From positions 44,444,766 to 44,508,765 of the forward strand of contig OX387184.1 in the NCBI GenBank assembly GCA_947561395.2: 64,000 bases of DNA, in the 5' to 3' direction. Position numbers and translations under genes: made by a program. How positions within the stretch are numbered: position 1 is the stretch's first letter; every line of letters starts with the position of its first letter. Below the pieces are notes generated by a model that saw only the letters and a list, made by a program, of their open reading frames with translations, had not been told where the DNA came from and ran no database searches. Origin of the DNA: Buxus sempervirens (taxonomy: Eukaryota; Streptophyta; Magnoliopsida; Buxales; Buxaceae). Shown one piece after another: positions 1-11,200 of this stretch.

Positions 1-402
1 TTGGGGTTGATCGTATGAGAGTTTTTGTTTTGGGCATTTGGCGGCTGCAAAGGGAGAAAATGAATAGGAGAGAGAAAGAAAGATTGAGAAGAGAAGAGGA
101 AGAAGGAGGGAGAGGAGAGCGTGATGCCTGGTTTCTCAGTTTCCCAGGAGTGTTTTGCATCTGTGAAGTGAGGAAACGATTGCTGGAAAGAGGAGGAAGA
201 GGTGATCTCACGCGAACAGAAGTAGGTAACACACTATGTTTTTCGTTGATTTGTGTTTCCTTCGTGTTTGATCGTAAAAGCATGCTTAATCGTAGTGTAT
301 ATGTGTATTTTGTTGGATTATTATTGTATAAATATATGTAGAAATCGTTGAGATTGAGGAAATCACACTGCACAAATTCTTGGATTAACCGCACTATTTA
401 GA

Positions 403-438
403 GCGCCAACCTCCCATCACTTGGTTGTCGATTGGCGC
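403..438. repeat. Short inverted repeat (GCGCCAA / TTGGCGC)
   Basis: A 7-bp arm GCGCCAA at 403-409 is matched by TTGGCGC at 432-438, with a 22-nt loop. It is one of two neighbouring palindromes in the family C remnant. Function unknown. Confidence 0.5.
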
Positions 439-485
439 CCCTTTTATTTAAACAGAATCCGTGTTTCCGTAATGCGTTATCGCTG

Positions 486-518
486 ATGGACGCTAAGTTG
501 TTTGGGGTTAGCGTCCAT
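486..518. repeat. Perfect 11-bp stem-loop in family C remnant
   Basis: ATGGACGCTAA at 486-496 is exactly complementary to TTAGCGTCCAT at 508-518, with an 11-nt loop. It lies next to other GCGCC-containing half-palindromes at 519-545. Confidence 0.65.
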
Positions 519-1119
519 TAGCGCCTATTGGCACCCATTATCGTCCAAACGTAAAAAGTAAAACAAAAGGCTAAGTAATCATTATAAGCCTAAATTTTAA
601 ATATTTATATATACCTTAATGAATAAAAACTTAAACTTAAATACTTTTCTCTTACTTTATCGAATTAAACTAAAATCTAAATACTTTCATTTGCCTTTTT
701 AACCCTCACCAAACTCTAAATAACTTGAAAACCTTAACCCAAACCTAATTAGATTGTATACGTATATTACTCTTCACTAAATCCAAACTTTAATAATTTT
801 TAATATTTTAACCAAATCTTAAATAAATCCTATTATTTTAACACGACCCCACCTACACTATTAAACAATTAAATATTTTTATATTAACATAATTAATACA
901 TTATTAGACCCGCACCTTAGCATGCGTGTTATGTGTCCAAATCCCTGTGTAATTAAATATCTGTCTAACACTAAATTGAGTTATCACGTTAAGTGTATTT
1001 TTCTGTACTGAACAAAATGTTATGATTAATAAACTAAAGAACCGTTGTAGGGACGAGACTAGGGATTATCAATTAAACATGAACCAAATGTGTTATACAT
1101 AATATTGAAATTGAGAATT

Positions 1120-1545
1120 ATTTGTATATTGGCTTGGTGGCCAGTTTTATTGATAACCTGCTTGGTGGCAGAGATCTGTTTATATTACCCGCTTGGTGGC
1201 GGAGACCCATACCCGCTTGGTGGCGAAGACTTTACCCGCTTAGTGGCGGAGACATTACCTCCTTCAAGAGAGACATTTTTCCTCCTGTGGGGCAGATATA
1301 TTTCCGATGGATTGCATCCTACAAGAGAGGTACCTCATGTGGGGGAGATGTCATTATACCCACATGTGAGTTATCACTGAAAGGTGAGGAAGCTATCTCC
1401 TACGGTAGAGGTAGATGCTGTGTGTCCACATCCTGCGGTCGAGTTATGTTATCTCCTGCAGGAGGTACCTGTAGTTGTAGAGATATGCATTTTCCTGTGG
1501 AGTTAGTGTGGATATTATGTGTTTACGTCCCGCGGTATAGGTAGG
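1120..1545 (+). repeat. Degenerate minisatellite (CGCTTGGTGGCGGAGAC-like)
   Basis: A motif close to CGCTTGGTGGCGGAGAC repeats at about 1131, 1160, 1190, 1216 and 1237. It then decays into related units (TGTGGGGGAGATG, CCTGCGGTCGAG, CCTGCAGGAGGTACC) as far as about 1545. Open frames through it are by-products of the repeat. A similar Cys/Gly-codon-rich tract (TACCTCGGAGTGG, TATCTTGGAGTTG) lies at 62045-62120 in the related right-hand copy. Confidence 0.6.
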
Positions 1546-1811
1546 CTACTACTGGATAGTGAATTTCTTCTACTAATTATATGATTGATTCTAAGATTGA
1601 ATGATTGGGCTAAAGGTATCTGACTAGATTGTTTATTTTAAATGAAATATTGAAATGTCAAAATTGAACAGAATTGCTATGACTTAGTTAAAATTAAATA
1701 TGATGGAATCATGAATAAAATGTAGAATTGTTCTTAGGGAGACACAAATTAAAATAAATTGAAAACCAGGTGATTATGATCTATAATACATTGTTCTAAT
1801 AATTGAAATGA

Positions 1812-1816
1812 AACTT
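1812..1816. repeat. Left 5-bp target site duplication AACTT
   Basis: AACTT directly precedes the LTR terminus TGTAGACACC. The identical AACTT follows the LTR end ...TCTCACA at 57013-57017. Five base pairs is the usual duplication for Ty3/gypsy integrases. Confidence 0.85.
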
Positions 1817-2046
1817 TGTAGACACCCCAAATTGCACAAACAATCATCAAAAATCATTATCTCCTGGAAAGCCAGCACAGAATTTGAAGAAAATAAATTT
1901 TTGCCAGTATCCGGATACTCAATCTGGATACAAGTGCTCCTCCTCGTATCCGGATACTCATACCGGATACGTGTGGGCCTTAGCGTATCCGATACCATGT
2001 ACCGGATACCTTAAGGCCCTTTGTTATCCGGTCTGATATACCGGAT
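1817..2046 (+). mobile_element. 5' LTR fragment of outer plus-strand element
   Basis: This matches the first ~230 bases of the LTRs at 39912 and 54750, including the terminal TGTAGACACCCC and four hairpin units. There is no polypurine tract before it, as expected for the outer 5' end. It breaks off at about 2046 in the fourth hairpin unit and joins LTR sequence in the opposite orientation. Confidence 0.8.
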
Positions 2047-2048
2047 AA
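1907..2048. repeat. 39-bp-period palindrome array, outer 5' LTR fragment
   Basis: Four 25-bp palindromes start at 1907, 1946, 1985 and 2024, exactly 39 bp apart. Arms are GTATCCGGA/T and (A)CCGGATAC. Two units carry single-base decay (ATCTGG in unit 1, ATCCGAT in unit 3), and the last unit is cut by the junction at about 2047. Confidence 0.8.
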
Positions 2049-2590
2049 TAAGAAGATCTAGGAATGTAAAGACAAAAAATAAAAAGAAAAGTTTAGGCTT
2101 ACCTGAGTGCTGGAGGCGATTCCACAGCGGTTTCCTTCTTCTCTTGGAGTTCTTCTTTGCGAGAATTCAAAACAAGAGTTGTGTGCCATTTGCTCAAGGA
2201 GGAGGCTCCTATTTATAGGCAAGGGCTAAGGTCATCGGTAGACACAAATTAATGTCTAGAACCCCTCCAACCTAAACCCTAAGGTTATTTCCGCGATTTC
2301 CCCTCATTTAATGAGGGACATGATGGTAAAAGTGAAAAGCTCTCGGAAAACCCTAATTTTGAGCAAACTTAAGGTATCCGGTATATCAGGCCGGATAACA
2401 AAGGGCCATAAGGTATCCGGTACAAGGTACCGGATACGCTAAGGCCCACAAGTATCCGGTATGAGTATCCGGATACGGGAAGGAGTACTTGTATCCGGAT
2501 TGAGTATCCGGATACAGGTAAAAGCTTATTTTCTTCAAATTCTGTGCTGGCTTTCCAGGAGATAATGATTTTTGATGATTGTTCGTGCAA
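2047..2590 (-). mobile_element. Inverted LTR fragment
   Basis: Reverse-oriented LTR sequence running from the leader/U5 part (the AGATCTAGGAATG motif) back to about 20 bases short of the LTR start (the TTGTGCAA side). It includes the donor complement ACCTGAG, the TATA complement and four palindromes. Comparable intact sequence is at 5375-5917. It is flanked on both sides by plus-oriented LTR pieces. Confidence 0.75.
2374..2515. repeat. 39-bp-period palindrome array in inverted LTR fragment
   Basis: Units start at 2374, 2413, 2452 and 2491, exactly 39 bp apart. Each is 25 bp with GTATCCGG-type arms. Confidence 0.85.
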
Positions 2591-3675
2591 AGAAATGGAT
2601 GGATATGGTTTTTGAAGTATTTGTGTTCATCTTACACGAATTTCATTTTTTATCAATTTTCGGATTTGGTTTTTACTCAAAAATGGCTTAGCTTGACAGC
2701 ACCTGTACCCTTACTTCGGACGTCCGTAACTTCATCATCCGGATGAATTTTGGGGCGATTCCAGAACCATGGGAAAGGTGAGGCTGTCTAGTTTATGTCC
2801 ACCAAATTTCATGAATTTCTATCTAGCCGATTTTTGACACTTCTCTGTCGAAGTTAAGTGGACAGTTCAGGTCCAAGTACAGAACTTGTCACTTCGACGG
2901 ACCGCCATGTGTTCGTTTTAAGTCCTATTCGAGTGATTTTTATTTCTGGGTACTCCTTTATGAGTCTATTTTCAAATCCAGTTGGTTTCATAATTTTTGG
3001 ATTCCATTTGAATTATTGGTAGCCGATTTACTCAGAACTGCTCATTTGCATTTTTCTGGGTAAATCTGTGATCTTCGGGGCCTGTTCGGGAGACCACCCA
3101 AGGCACGTCCGAAGGGATTTTTGTATGAGGCTAGTTTCTATGGAAAGATGGCCATACAAACTTCAATCACACCAAATTTCACGGATTTCTATGTAGTGGA
3201 TTTTTCTAGACAATTTTCCAAAGTTGCCCACTTACCACTTTTAAAAATCCCCAACAGCAACTTCAAAGGAGCATAACTCCTAGTTTTTTCGTCGGAATAA
3301 AGTGAAATTTTGCATGAGACTCTTATTTACCCTAATCTTTCAAATGGATTTGATTTGGTTCAATTTAGAATTGGATTTGAATGATTTCAATGCAAATGGC
3401 ATACTTTTTACCGAATTTTCCGGATTTGATTTAACTAGGTTTTATGCAACCTCTATTTTGATTTCCATCTTTTGAGATATTCCAGAAGTGATATTGACAT
3501 GAGAGAAGATCTAAAATCCATTTAGATCTTCATGTGAAAATATCATACATTGTTCCTTTTTCAAGGCTTTTTCATGATTTTTAGCAAGCTTCTTATTTTC
3601 TTTTTAGCATGAACATACACTTGGCAACCACTTCGTGTGGATGAATGGGGGTGCATAACACCTTCCCCCGTTCAA
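2591..3675 (+). mobile_element. Plus-oriented LTR fragment (U5-side half)
   Basis: This matches LTR sequence from the middle (about 40900) to the CCCCCGTTCA motif (about 41972). Bases at 3290-3400 resemble the minus-strand LTR at 3676-5931 more than the plus-strand LTRs, so this piece seems to be an inverted partner of its right neighbour. It joins that neighbour at about 3675 with a short shared TCAACACACGG sequence near the junction. Confidence 0.75.
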
Positions 3676-5931
3676 CACACGGAGTGATCGTCCCTCCGTC
3701 AACACACGGGCTCAACGCAAAAATTGGGAGAGTCGCCACCATTCATGATTTTGGGGTGAGAATGGACACCAAAGAGTTCAAAACTAGGCAAAAATAGCCA
3801 AAAGACAAATTCTAGGATAAAAATAACCCTACTTGAAAATCAAATCCAGAGATGGGTAAGGGGATTAGATTATGAACGGGGGAAGGTGTTAGGCATCCCC
3901 ATTCATCCACACGAAGTGGTTGCCAAGTGTATATTCATGCAAAAACAAAGTAAGAAAGCTTGCTAAAAATCATGAGAAACCTTGAAAAAGGTCAATGTAT
4001 GATATTTGCACATGAAGATCCAAATGGATTTTAGATCTTCTCTTATGTCAATATCACTTCTGGAGTATTTCAAAAGATGGAAATCAAAGTAGAGGTTGCA
4101 TAAAACCAAGTTAAATCAAATCCGGAAAATTCGGTAAAAAGTATGCCATTTGCCTTAAAATCGTTCAAATCCAATTCTGAATTAAACCAAACCAAATCCA
4201 TTTGAAAGATTAGGGTAAATAAGAGTCTCTTGCAAAATTTCACTTCATTCCAATGAAAAATCTAGGAGTTATGCTCCTTTGAAGTTGCTGTTGGGGATTT
4301 TTAAAAGTAGTAAGTGGGCAACTTTGGAAAATTGTCTAGAAAAATCCACTACATAGAAATCCACGAAATTTGGTGTGATTGAAGTCTGTATGGCCATCTT
4401 TCAACAGAAACTAGCCTCATACAAAAATCCCTTCGGACGTGCCTTGGGTGGTCTCCCGAACAGGCCCCGAAGATCACAGATTTACCCAGAAAAATGCAAA
4501 TGAGCAGTTCTGAGTAAATCGGCTACCAATAATTCAAATGGAATCTAAAAATTATGAAACCATCTGGATTTGAAAATAGACTCAAAAAGGAGTACTCAGA
4601 AATAAAAATCACTTGAATCGGACTTAAAACGAACACTTGGCGGTCCGTCGAAGTGACAAGTTCTGTACTTGGACCTGAACTGTCCACTCAACTTCGACAG
4701 AGAGGTGTCAAAAATCGGCTAGATAGAAATTCATGAAATTTGGTGGACATAAACTAGACAGCCTCACCTTTCCCATGGTTCTGGAATCGCCCCAAAATTC
4801 ATCCGGATGATGAAGTTACGGACGTCCGAAGTAAGGGTACAGGTGCTGTCAAGCTAAGCCATTTTTGAGTAAAAACCAAATCCGAAAATTGATAAAAAAA
4901 ATGAAATTCGTGTAAGATGAACACAAATACTTCAAAATCATCCGAAAGGCATTCCAGAATTGATTGAGGCCATTTATTTGAGATTTATCACAATAAATGC
5001 AATAAACCCCAAATATGAGCCTATCCCGCCAAAATAGTGATATGTGTGCAAAAGTGAAAAAAACTAGCAAGATCCATACACATGCATATAGATTCAATAA
5101 AATAGGTTCTAGCATAGCCTAGGGTTCCGTTCCATTATCGTTTCCCTCTGTTCTCTTTAAGATAATCAAGGGTACTTTGAATATGGAACGGTTTACAATC
5201 AATCAAAAAGGCCTTATGCTATATAGGTTCTAGCACTAGGGTCAATCCCCAGTCTCGTTTCTCCTAGATCCGCCTTCACGTTTTACGGCTAGGGGAGTCT
5301 TGAGATACTTTGAGCCGGGGAAGGATTTCCACACATGCAAACAAGGCTTTACACTACAGAAAGGTAGAAGAAAAGATCTAGATCTAGGAATGTAAAGACA
5401 AAAAATAAAAAGAAAAGTTTAGGCTTACCTGAGTGCTGGAGGCGATTCCACAGCGGTTTTCTTCTTCTCTTGGAGTTCTTCTTTGCGAGAATTCAAAACA
5501 AGAGTTGTGTGCCATTTGCTCAAGGAGGAGGCTCCTATTTATAGGCAAGGGCTAAGGTCATTGGTAGACACAACTTAATGTCTAGAACCCCTCCAACCTA
5601 AACCCTAAGGTTATTTCCGCGATTTTCCCTCATTTAATGAGGGACATGATGGTAAAAGTGAAAAGCTCTCGGAAAACCCTAATTTTGAGCAAACTTAAGG
5701 TATCCGGTATATCAGACCGGATAACAAAGGGCCTTAAGGTATCCGGTACATGGTACCGGATACGCTAAGGCTCACCTGTATCCGGTATGAGTATCCGGAT
5801 ACGGCAAAGAGTACTTGTATCCGGATTGAGTATCCGGATACAGGTAAAAGTATATTTTCTTCAAATTCTGTGCTGGCTTTCCAGGAGATAATGATTTTTG
5901 ATGATTGTTTGTGCAATTTGGGGTGTCTACA
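3676..5931 (-). mobile_element. 3' LTR of element A-rev (terminal ~25 nt missing)
   Basis: On the minus strand it starts with TGTAGACACCCC at 5931 and runs down to about 3676. The last ~25 bases seen in intact copies (to ...TCTCACA) are replaced by the junction with the plus-oriented fragment. The PPT lies directly outside at 5936-5944. The TATA box (complement about 5537-5545), the splice donor complement and four hairpins are present. Confidence 0.85.
5700..5841. repeat. 39-bp-period palindrome array, A-rev 3' LTR U3
   Basis: Four 25-bp palindromes start at 5700, 5739, 5778 and 5817. They are spaced exactly 39 bp, with 14-bp spacers that differ in sequence. Confidence 0.9.
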
Positions 5932-5935
5932 ACTG

Positions 5936-5944
5936 CCCCTCTTT
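5936..5944 (-). promoter_or_regulatory. Polypurine tract of A-rev
   Basis: The minus strand reads AAAGAGGGG followed by CAGT and then the LTR start TGTAGACA. The same tract precedes the LTRs at 21408(-), 39912(+) and 54750(+). It is the expected plus-strand primer for reverse transcription. Confidence 0.85.
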
Positions 5945-6318
5945 GTGGGAGCTGCGAAGCAGTGAGCTGCAAAGAGTAGACAAGCCCAAATTGCATTCCC
6001 TTGAGCATGATTTGCTCGGTTCAATTCAATTTCTGTAGAAAACCATTTTTGAGTGGAGATTTGCCAAAAAGCCCTCACTTTAAGGGGGCATCTCTCCAAG
6101 AGTTCTTAAATTCCACCGAGCCCTTTGTGGCTGTGAAGTGGATTTTAAGCCCAAAAATAGGGTTTTTGAAAAACTGATTTTTTTATCAAACCAAGTTGAA
6201 AATTGAGTGAATATCATCCTTTTGACCAGACACTTTTCCCAGAGTTGTCCCAAATTCCACAGAGCTCTCGTGGCTGTGAAGTGGATTTCAAGACAAAAAT
6301 TGGATTTTTGAGAAAATA

Positions 6319-6451
6319 GTAAGAATTATAGCACAAGTTTGCTTTTTTTTTTCTTTTCTTTTTGCTTTTTGGCTTTCTTTTTGCCTTTTTTTTTTTTTGC
6401 TTTTTTTTTTTTTTTTTTACAATGTGCTGACATATCTCCCTTCCTTTGCAG
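6319..6451 (+). other. Predicted U-rich intron of the antisense gene (copy 1)
   Basis: Donor ATA|GTAAGA at 6318/6319, a 133-nt very T-rich body, a branch-point-like TGCTGAC at 6425-6431, and acceptor CTTCCTTTGCAG ending at 6451. This is a typical plant intron profile. Copy 2 (minus strand, near 39383-39515) keeps the acceptor but has GT changed to GA at the donor. Copy 3 (near 54184-54330) keeps the donor but has AG changed to AA. So only copy 1 has both sites. No ATG was found in phase in the short exon upstream, so that exon may be 5' UTR. Confidence 0.5.
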
Positions 6452-7330
6452 CTTTGGCTACTTGATCATCTGAGCCAGATTGAAGAGATCAATCGACACT
6501 TCTTCCCGAGTCTGAAAGTCCTTCTCTTGATGAGCAACAGGGGGTGCCCCGATATTCCAGGCGGCAAACAGGGCTGGTTCACTTTCTTGGGCTCACTTCA
6601 GGAAGACCAGGTGAGATGGCCTGGCACTTATCAGCCCAATGCAGCGACAGTGATTAGCTTCCGAGACCGCAACTTTCTGATTCTGGCTGGCCTGAGGCAT
6701 GCAGTGCTGTATCTTCCTCTGCGGGTCCTTCGTCAGTTCCGTGCGACCCAGGGGATTATCATCCCATGTGGATATGAGGATCGTCTTGGGCCCCTTTCTA
6801 TGAAGCTGAATGCCTGGTTGATGAAGGAGTGGTCCTATGTCCGCTTTATGCATGGTCCAGTCTTCTCAGAAGCCCATGTGAAGGATTATCTCTTCTGGAT
6901 CAAGGAACAGGTACAGACTCAGGCCCCAGTACCCGAAGATCCTCCTGTAGTCTTGGCTCCCACCTATGAGGACATTCTAGAGTCTGAGCGGGCTTCTCAT
7001 AAGCGGCTTCAGCAGATATGGGTACGGGAGGCCCAGGAGCTCAGGATACAGGGCGCTTATCTGGAGAGGCAGCTTGAGGAGCAGATCTCACGCCGCATTG
7101 CCGTGGAAGAGAAGCTGGAGGAGCAGAGGCAGGCCCGTTGCTTCGAGGTCTGTATGATCCGGCAGAAGTACCAGGATACTTTGGCCAGCCTTAGGAGTAT
7201 GAGGATCCAGCAGGCCCTTTCAGATGAGGTCATTTCCTTCCTGAGTGATCCCGCTACAGAGGGGGCTTCAGGAGTCATTGCAGCTCAGGCAGCTCGGATT
7301 CGGGAGCTTGAGGAGCGGCTAGGAGATTAG
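6452..7330 (+). CDS. Antisense retrotransposon ORF (aORF), copy 1, intact
   Basis: This is an open frame of 293 codons from the predicted splice acceptor; the first ATG is at 6530, giving 267 residues. It lies antisense to gag-pol between pol and the 3' LTR, where Tat elements such as Grande carry an extra antisense gene. The N-terminal half is globular, with W..PGTY, GLRHAVLYLPLRVLRQF and ATQGII...CGYEDRLGPL motifs. That arrangement reminds me of the plant retroelement domain DUF7745, which is a guess needing a profile search. The C-terminal half (about residues 185-290) is strongly charged and heptad-like (LEEQISRR, EEKLEEQRQ, RIRELEERL), a likely coiled coil. No signal peptide or membrane segment is visible. 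Function unknown. Of three copies in the window, this and 53305-54183 are open. Confidence 0.65.
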   Translation, partial: LWLLDHLSQIEEINRHFFPSLKVLLLMSNRGCPDIPGGKQGWFTFLGSLQEDQVRWPGTYQPNAATVISFRDRNFLILAGLRHAVLYLPLRVLRQFRATQGIIIPCGYEDRLGPLSMKLNAWLMKEWSYVRFMHGPVFSEAHVKDYLFWIKEQVQTQAPVPEDPPVVLAPTYEDILESERASHKRLQQIWVREAQELRIQGAYLERQLEEQISRRIAVEEKLEEQRQARCFEVCMIRQKYQDTLASLRSMRIQQALSDEVISFLSDPATEGASGVIAAQAARIRELEERLGD

Positions 7331-8267
7331 CTTTATTTCCTGCACATTTTTCATACCTTTGTACAAAATTGAACTCCAATAGTGGAAATACAAAGGATTT
7401 AATTCAAAATAAAGTTTTTATATTATTGGCCTCAGAATGCTCAGATGCTTGTAAAAACAAAGGTTTTATGAAAAGTATTTGATTTCTCATCACTGGCCAA
7501 AGTATAATTTTTCCTTTTTATATTTTTTTGTATTTTTGAAATTTTGTCCATGCACTTAATCACCTATAATTAAAGGAATTAAAACCAGGTTAAATAATGA
7601 AAAGGGTAGTCCACAAAATACTGAGGGATCAGAACCGTCCATCTTAGGACCTTTAGAGTCATCCCCAACTACCAAAACTGCCCCATTCTGCTCATGCCAA
7701 CTTTGCTTGAAGCTCAGATCCCCATGATCAACTCAACCTCTGATTTTCTTTCATTTTTCTTATTTTTTTCTTTTTTTCCTTTTTGCCAATATTGCCCCTA
7801 GCGCCAGTTATGGTTTTCACTAGGGCCGGCTTCTGAATTCCGTCATCACCAATCTTACTCTGACATTTGAATGAACAAACTAAGATCACCGAGGGCTTAA
7901 AAATAGGACGAAATAAAGGCTAGGCTCAGTTTATGAAAGAAAGGGTATTAAAGGCCCAAAATTTTTCAAGTGTGGAAATAGGTCAACCGGACTTACAGTC
8001 ATGATGAATTTAACCCTTTTTACCCAAATTGCATTTTTTTGCATCTTTTTTCACACTTGGCTTTCATTTGCCATTTTTCATTGCTTTTCCTCTCTTTTTC
8101 TTTTTCTTTCCTCACTTTTGCCCCAATTGATTTTGCCCCAATTTGACTGTAAATCCGGTTTGGGTTGATCAAAGAAACGAACCGGCTCAACTTGGCTAGA
8201 CTAGGGATTAAAATTTTTGAAGGAAATAAAGAAAAATGGCCTCGGATCATTTCCTAGAAATATTCAC
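7331..8267. other. Noncoding spacer between convergent aORF and pol of A-rev
   Basis: There is no open frame of note. The region is T-rich and separates the 3' ends of two convergent genes, so it probably holds polyadenylation signals for the aORF. Matching spacers are at 37569-38503 and 52380-53304. A diverged version lies at about 22370-23640 in element B. Confidence 0.6.
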
Positions 8268-11200
8268 TCAAGGAAAATACCTTTTTACCGCATCAGAGTT
8301 AATGGGCTCAGGAAAATCTGACCCATCCATTTCTGCTAAGACGAGTGCACCCCCTGACAGTACTTTCTTGACGACATATGGGCCTTCCCAATTGGGCTTG
8401 AACTTACCACGAGGATCTTCCAAAAATGGTAGAATTTTCTTTAGCACTAAGTTTCCTTCTTGGAAAGTTCTGGGCCTCACTTTCTTATTGTAAGCCCGGG
8501 CCATTCTCTTCTGGTACAACTGTCCATGGCAAAGCGCTTTCAACCGCTTTTCTTCTATCAGGTTAAGTTGATCATGTCTCGACTGGATCCATTCGGTTTC
8601 TTCTAGTTCTGCTTCCATGAGCACTCGGAGTGATGGGATCTCTACTTCCACGGGCAAGACTGCTTCCATCCCGTAGACTAGGGAGTACGGGGTTGCTCCA
8701 GTTGAGGTCCGGATCGAGGTTCTGTATGCATGCAGAGCAAGTGGCAGCATTTCATGCCAATCCTTGTAGCTCACTACCATCTTCTGAATGATTTTCTTTA
8801 TGTTCTTGTTTGCTGCTTCTACTGCCCCGTTCATCTTTGGCCTGTATGGAGCTGACTTGTGGTGGATGATCTGAAACTGCTCACACATTTTCTTCATGTC
8901 CTTGTTCTTAATATTTGAAGCATTGTCGGATACTATGGCATTTGGCAGTCCATAGCGACAAATGATATTGTGCTTCAAAAATTTCATAACATGGTTGCTT
9001 GTGATATTTGCATACGAAGCCGCTTCCACCCACTTAGTGAAATAGTCAATGGCCACCAGGATGAATCTGTGTCCGTTTGATGCCTTAGGGGAGATCATGC
9101 CAATGACATCTATGCCCCACATAGAGAAGGGCCAGGGTGATGTCATGTTGTGCAGCTCACCTGGGGGTGCATGCTTGTTATCTGCATAGATTTGGCATTG
9201 ATGGCACCTCCTGACATGTATACAACAATCGTGCTCCATGGTTGTCCAGTAATATCCTAGCCTCAGGATCTTCTTTGCCAGCATGTGTCCACTCATATGG
9301 GGCCCACAGACTCCTCCATGTACAGTCTCAATCAGCCTTTCCGATTCAGCCTTGGCAACACATCTGAGCAAAATGTCGTTATGTGACCTTTTGTACACAT
9401 GTCCACCACTTAGTAGAAATTGACCAGCCAATCTCTGTATTGTTCTCTTCTCAGTAGCCGTGGCATTTTCTGGCAAACTCCGATTGTTCAAGAAATTTTT
9501 GATATCTTGAAACCATGGTGTTTCTTCTTCTTGTGCTCCCTCTAGAACGAGACAGTAAGCTGGTTCATCTCGGACCTCAATTTCCAGTGGTCTGATGTCT
9601 ACTCCTTCTGGTATGCTGACCATTGAAGCCAAGGTTGCTAGAGCATCTGCAAACTGATTCTTGGCCCTTGGCATATAGTTGAAGGAAATTCGAGTGAAAT
9701 TTGTGCTTATCTCTTCCAAATACTGGTGATAGGGGATCAATTTGTGATCCTTGGTTTTCCACTCACCAGTTGTTTGGAAGATGATAAGACTCGAATCCCC
9801 GTATATGTCAAGTTCCTCTACTCCATGATCCATGGCTGCTTGCAATCCAATTATGCATGCTTCATATTCTGCTATGTTATTGGTACACTGGAATCTCAGC
9901 TTTACTGCAATCGGGATGTGTGAACCATCTGGTTTGACCAAGACTGCCCCTATTCCGTTTCCATTCATGTTGGCGGCCCCATCAAAGAACATCTGCCAAG
10001 AACTCTCACTGTCCTCCTCTTCAGTGTACAGAATTGCCTCATCAGGAAAGTTGGTCTTCAAGGGTTGATATTCTGGCAAAGGATGTGCAGCCAGGTGATC
10101 AGCTATGGCTTGACCCTTGATTGCCTTCTGGGTGATGTATGTGAGGTCAAACTCGGACAGTAGTAGTTGCCACTTTGCCGTCCTGCCAGTCAGTGCCGGT
10201 TTCTCAAATAAATATTTCAGCGGGTCCATCCGGGATATCAATAGTGTGGAGTGACTAAGGAAATAATGCCTTAGCCTCTGAGTGGCCCACACTAGAGCAC
10301 AAGAAGTCTTCTCCAATGATGAGTACTTAGCTTCATATTCTGTGAATTTTTTACTCAGATAGTAAATTGCCCTTTCTTTTCTACCAGTCTCATCATGCTG
10401 CCCCAAGACACATCCCATTGATGTTTCCAACACTGACAAGTATAGGATCAGTGGTCTTCCTGGAGTTGGTGGCACTAGTACAGGTGGGTTCAGCAAATAC
10501 CTCTTTATTGTGTCAAATGCCTGTTGGCAGTCCTCATTCCAGACCGTCGGGTTATCTTTCCTCAAAAGTTTGAAAATTGGTTCACAGATAGCAGTGAACT
10601 GTGCTATGAACCGGCTTATGTATTGAATCCTTCCAAGAAAGCCCCTGACCTCCTTCTCGGTTCTGGGTGCTGGCATTTCAATTATGGCCTTGGCTTTAGC
10701 CGGGTCAATTTCAATTCCTCTTCGGCTTACTATAAACCCCAGTAACTTCCCTGATGTAGCCCCAAAGACGCACTTAGCCGGGTTAAGCCGTAGACTGTAC
10801 TTCCTGAGCCGATCAAACACTTTCTTCAGATTGATCAAGTGGTCCTCCTCTTTGCATGATTTGGCAATCATATCGTCCACATAGACTTCCATCTCTTTGT
10901 GGATCATGTCATGAAACAGTGCTGTCATGGCCCGCTGATATGTTGCCCCAGCGTTCTTAAGCCCAAATGGCATGACTGTGTAGTGGAATGTGCCCCAAGG
11001 TGTGATAAATGCTGTTTTCTCTTGATCTTCCTTAGCCATCTTGATCTGATTATATCCTGAGAACCCATCCATGAAGGAAAACAGGCTATGTACCGCAGTA
11101 TTATCGACCAGAATGTCGATGTGTGGAAGCGGAAAATCGTCCTTTGGGCTTGCCCTGTTCAAGTCTCTATAATCCACGCACATTCGGACCTTCCCGTCCT

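Larger units (their letters stand above)
1..1816. repeat. Left flank, remnant of an older LTR-like repeat (family C), no gene
   Basis: I see no supportable gene here. Bases 15-341 are open on the plus strand but are a low-complexity purine-rich run. The order of features (GGCGC-type palindromes at about 400-545, an AT-rich stretch at 550-1090, a degenerate minisatellite at 1120-1545) parallels 61119-63034. There similar pieces precede a segment with a CAGG junction and a terminal ...CCGGGGCGTTACA. The matching end of this left copy appears to be at 57018-57578, so the 55-kb composite interrupted it. Placing it in an older LTR retrotransposon is inference; no coding domain remains to classify it. 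Confidence 0.4.

Noticed and set aside
15..341. 108-codon plus-strand ORF, Arg/Glu-rich
   Set aside because: Driven by a GA-rich low-complexity run in a repeat remnant. No domain and no support from a second copy.
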